Positions 6,450-8,934 of a stretch of DNA of 8,934 bases are shown here, piece after piece. The stretch comes from Candidatus Dormiibacterota bacterium. GTDB lineage: Bacteria > Chloroflexota > Dormibacteria > Aeolococcales > Aeolococcaceae. The translations under genes were made by a program, and so were the position numbers. The DNA is taken from the NCBI GenBank assembly GCA_019236085.1, contig JAFAJR010000056.1, forward strand, positions 1 through 8,934, read 5' to 3'. Each line of letters begins with the position of its first letter. The first letter of the stretch is position 1. A model generated the notes under the pieces. The model did not search any database and was not told the origin of the DNA. It saw only the letters and a list, made by a program, of their open reading frames with translations.

Positions 6450-7640
6450 CTACAGCAGCGCCGCGATCCGCGCCAGCCCCTCTAGTTGTGAGAGATCGTC
6501 GGTGAACAGCGGGATGCGCGTCACCGGTGCCTGCGAGAAGCGTGACAGCCGCTGCAGCTGCGCTTCGTCACGTTGCGCCAGTGCGTTGAACGTCAGGAAT
6601 GTGCGCCCGGTGCTGCGCACCGTCTCGGGTGTGACGTGCAGGTCGAGGTGGCGGCGCAGCCATCCCACAACGCTCGCGTCATCGACCAGCGTAGTGGCCG
6701 CGGCAGCCGCTTCGCGGCTCGACAGCGAATCGGGCAGCACGCGATTCACCACCACCGAGCGCAGCGGCATCGCGTAGTCGCGCAGCTTGCCTGCGAAGAA
6801 CTCGGCCTCCTTGAAGGGGCCGGGCTCGAGCGTGCTGACCACGACGAAGCCGACGCGGGGGCTGCGCAGCAGCCGGTACACGTCACGCGCACGCTGCTGC
6901 ACGCCGCCGTACAGCTGCTGCAGCTGACGGACGAAGTCACTCACCTCCTGCAGGACCTCCCCGCCCAGCAGCCGGTCGGCGATGCGCAGAAACGGCGTCG
7001 CAGCGAAGTTCACGGCGCGAAGCCCGAACCCGGACGGCCCGGCGAGCCACGACAGCAGTCGAGCGCCGACGTAGTCGCTCAGTCGCGACGGGGCATCGAG
7101 AAAGTCCAGCGCGTTGCGTGACGGTGGGGTGTCGACCACTATGCAGTCGTACTCGCCTGCTTCGTGCAGCTCGTACAGCGTTTCCATGGCGGCGTATTCG
7201 TGCGAGCCGACGAACGAGTCGCTGATGCGCTCGTAGAAGCGGTTGCGAAGGATGCGCTGGGCGGTGCGTCGGTCGGGTGCGGCGCGCTCGATGAGCCGGT
7301 CCCAGGCGAGCTTCATGTCGAGCATCGCCGCCCACACCTCGCCCTGTTGGGGAATGCCGGCGCGGCGCAGCCGGGCCCGCGGCAGCAGCACAGGGTCAGC
7401 TCCGATGCTCACGCCCAGCGCGGTAGCAAGGCGCCGAGCCGGATCGACGGTGAGCACCAGCACCTTGCGGTCGTGCGACGCCGCGATGGACAGCGCGAGG
7501 GCTGCACTCACTGTTGTCTTGCCCACTCCGCCGCTGCCGCAGCACACCACCACATCGAGTGTGCCGAGGCGGCGTCCCAACGCGAACATGTTCTCGCCGG
7601 CCACGGGGGCCGGTCGTGGTTTGCGCCCCGCCACTGTCAT
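6450..7640 (-). CDS. Get3/ArsA-like ATPase, Rv3680 (BagB) type
   Basis: A single-domain ATPase of the ArsA/Get3 (TRC40) group, most like the second member of the actinobacterial pair typified by M. tuberculosis Rv3679/Rv3680, described as bacterial Get3-like proteins BagA/BagB. Eukaryotic Get3 carries tail-anchored membrane proteins; the bacterial client is less clear. In 396 residues the deviant Walker A is CCGSGGVGKTT (33-43): the P-loop lysine K41 is present, but the signature lysine expected at position 36 is serine. Switch I is TVDPARRLA (D66) and switch II VVDTPPSRNALDFLDAP (from about 168). A hydrophobic helical region around 190-225 is where Get3 relatives bind clients. A full arsenite-pump ArsA would have two such domains in one chain, so arsenite transport is unlikely. 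Its ATG overlaps the previous stop by 4 bp (7637-7640), so it is translationally coupled to the other ATPase. It is the last gene of the leftward operon and ends 38 nt short of the inverted repeat. Confidence 0.9.
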   Translation of the reverse strand: MTVAGRKPRPAPVAGENMFALGRRLGTLDVVVCCGSGGVGKTTVSAALALSIAASHDRKVLVLTVDPARRLATALGVSIGADPVLLPRARLRRAGIPQQGEVWAAMLDMKLAWDRLIERAAPDRRTAQRILRNRFYERISDSFVGSHEYAAMETLYELHEAGEYDCIVVDTPPSRNALDFLDAPSRLSDYVGARLLSWLAGPSGFGLRAVNFAATPFLRIADRLLGGEVLQEVSDFVRQLQQLYGGVQQRARDVYRLLRSPRVGFVVVSTLEPGPFKEAEFFAGKLRDYAMPLRSVVVNRVLPDSLSSREAAAAATTLVDDASVVGWLRRHLDLHVTPETVRSTGRTFLTFNALAQRDEAQLQRLSRFSQAPVTRIPLFTDDLSQLEGLARIAALL

Positions 7641-8608
7641 GCTGCGCGTCCGCTCAGAGCCGCGGCGACGGCTCGAGTTGTGGCCAGTCCTGGCTTGGTC
7701 GTCATGAGCGGCACCTGGAGCACAGGCTCGCGGAAGGCGTGGCGCAACTGACGCTCGTGCTGTTCCGAACGCTCATGCAGCCGCCTGCACAACTCCAGCG
7801 CGTCGTCGAACGGTTGCGGATTGCCGCCGAGACGCGAGCGCACAGCCTCGGCATGCTGCTCGTCCAACAGTGCTGTCACCAATGACCGCTGCGCCGGGGT
7901 CGTGTTCATCAGCATCACGCGGTTGAGCACCGCTGCTCCCACATCGACGCCGACCTCCGAGCGCAGGCGCTGGCGCAGCTCGACAGCCTCAACCACCGGC
8001 ATCTCCTCCGGCAGCGCCGTCACGACACAGGTGCTGCGCTGTGGATCGCGGACCAGGTCGTCGATCCACTGCACCTGGTTGCGTATCACGCCGCCGCGCA
8101 CCAGCGTCAGCATCGCCTTTGCGGCGCCAAGGTGCGAGACAGAATGTCCGCTGGCCGCCGAATCGACAACTATCAGGTCCCAGGCCGGCCGGCCCTGGTC
8201 GCGGCGGCGTTCCTCGTAGGCGATCTTCCCCACCACGAGCATGTCCCGGGGACCGGGCACGCCGGTGGCGATGAAGTCGAAGACACGCGAGAGCGGCGTG
8301 AGACGCGCCAGTCTCGGCACCTTGAAGTACAGCCCGAGGTATTCCTGGAACGACTCTTCTGCACGCAGCTCGATGCCGCTGACGTTCGGCTGCAGCACCC
8401 GAGGCCGGAACTCTGCGAACCGCTGACCGAGCGCTGCGGCCAGGTGTCCCGTCGCTTCGACGTCAACGGCGAGGACGCGCTTGCCGGCCCGACCGGCGAG
8501 GAGCGCGATCGCCGCAGCCACCGTCGTGCGACCGGTGCCCCCCTTGCCGACCACGAACACGACACGTCGCTGCAGCAACGCCTCGATGGTGCCGGCCGGC
8601 AGCGGCAC
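7637..8608 (-). CDS. Get3/ArsA-like ATPase, Rv3679 (BagA) type, with altered P-loop
   Basis: Partner ATPase of the gene that follows it, matching the Rv3679 side of the actinobacterial Get3-like pair. It has 323 residues. The deviant Walker A reads VVGKGGTGRTT (19-29): the signature lysine K22 is kept, but the P-loop lysine is arginine (R27, codon CGC). The switch I region is VDVEATGHLA (48-57) rather than the DPA form, so the catalytic aspartate position is glutamate (E51). Switch II is VVDSAASGHSVSHL (147-160). These changes suggest weak or no ATP hydrolysis at its own site, while K22 could reach across a dimer to complete the partner's site. The start is a GTG at 8606-8608, four nucleotides after the peroxiredoxin stop, with no strong ribosome-binding site, so re-initiation is likely. 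Its stop overlaps the next start. The family is clear; the heterodimer model is inference. Confidence 0.9.
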   Translation of the reverse strand: MPLPAGTIEALLQRRVVFVVGKGGTGRTTVAAAIALLAGRAGKRVLAVDVEATGHLAAALGQRFAEFRPRVLQPNVSGIELRAEESFQEYLGLYFKVPRLARLTPLSRVFDFIATGVPGPRDMLVVGKIAYEERRRDQGRPAWDLIVVDSAASGHSVSHLGAAKAMLTLVRGGVIRNQVQWIDDLVRDPQRSTCVVTALPEEMPVVEAVELRQRLRSEVGVDVGAAVLNRVMLMNTTPAQRSLVTALLDEQHAEAVRSRLGGNPQPFDDALELCRRLHERSEQHERQLRHAFREPVLQVPLMTTKPGLATTRAVAAALSGRAA

Positions 8609-8612
8609 GCGG

Positions 8613-8934
8613 TCAGTCGCTGCCGGCGACAGCCTCGAGGACCTCGGCCGCGTGACCGGGGGCCTTCACGTCGCGCCATTCGCGTTCGATGGTTCCACCG
8701 GGACCAACCAGAAACGTGCTGCGCTGCACGCCCTTGTAGTCACGGCCCATGTAGTGCTTGTCGACCCTGAGCCTCAGCGGCTCGATGAGCACGTGGTCGG
8801 GGTCGCTGATCAGCGGAATGCCCAGCGAGCACTTGTCGATGAACCGGTCGTGGCTGTGCGGGCTGTCCGGCGACACGCCGTACACGCCGACACCCCGGTC
8901 CTTGAACTGCGGGTACAGCTCTGTGAACTCGTGG
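8613..8934 (-). CDS. bcp: Bcp-type peroxiredoxin, N-terminus beyond window edge
   Basis: A thioredoxin-dependent thiol peroxidase of the Bcp/PrxQ group that reduces hydrogen peroxide and organic hydroperoxides in the cytoplasm. The window holds the last 106 residues, beginning HEFTELYPQF. Family landmarks are GVSPDSPHSHDRF, PLISDPDH, HYMGRDYKGVQRSTFLV and the closing VKAPGHAAEVLEAV helix. The peroxidatic cysteine and, if present, the nearby resolving cysteine would lie upstream of the window edge and cannot be checked. The visible cysteine in DKCSLGIPL is not at the catalytic position. A GTG at 8883-8885 is internal to the domain (VYGVSPD), not a start, since the frame and the similarity continue upstream. 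It is the first visible gene of the leftward operon, with only 4 nt to the first Get3-like ATPase. Confidence 0.88.
   Translation of the reverse strand, partial: HEFTELYPQFKDRGVGVYGVSPDSPHSHDRFIDKCSLGIPLISDPDHVLIEPLRLRVDKHYMGRDYKGVQRSTFLVGPGGTIEREWRDVKAPGHAAEVLEAVAGSD

Noticed and set aside
6450..7640. Arsenite efflux ATPase (ArsA)
   Set aside because: It is a single domain, there are no arsB, arsR or arsD neighbours, and the pairing matches the Rv3679/Rv3680 arrangement instead.

Overview
This is a GC-rich window of ordinary chromosomal character. It is densely coded, with short gaps, ATGA overlaps and GTG starts, and shows no phage, plasmid or transposase genes. A paired Get3/ArsA-like ATPase operon of the Rv3679/Rv3680 type points to a high-GC actinobacterium or a relative with actinobacterial-like gene content. 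That assignment is an inference from gene families and base composition; no rRNA or other taxonomic marker is present.

Layout. On the left, two minus-strand genes follow each other: a membrane-anchored GAF-GGDEF diguanylate cyclase (513-2114) and a MarR-family repressor (1-438, cut by the window edge). The 74-base gap between them is AT-rich for this window and holds a 27-bp imperfect dyad that looks like the repressor's own operator. A 160-bp divergent spacer (2115-2274) separates the cyclase from a plus-strand pair, an SbcD/Mre11/YhaO-like nuclease (2275-3423) and an SbcC/Rad50/YhaN-like ATPase (3420-6245). This pair overlaps by 4 bp and should make one translationally coupled DNA end-processing complex. 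The ATPase carries a hydrophobic hairpin where SbcC and Rad50 have a zinc hook.

On the right, a minus-strand operon reads inward from the window end: a Bcp-type peroxiredoxin (8613 to beyond the edge), a Get3-like ATPase of the Rv3679 type (7637-8608) and a Get3-like ATPase of the Rv3680 type (6450-7640), with a 4-nt gap and then a 4-bp overlap. The nucleotide-site defects of the two ATPases are complementary, which suggests a heterodimer with one working ATP site.

The least explained part is the 204-bp convergent gap between the YhaN-like and Rv3680-like genes (6246-6449). It holds a perfect 21-bp inverted repeat (6285-6305 / 6392-6412). Between the arms is a second stem interrupted, on the plus strand, by symmetric GA/GA and GAA/GAA internal loops. 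This could be a structured RNA, an elaborate bidirectional terminator, or one copy of a dispersed palindromic repeat. It is the best candidate here for something undescribed.
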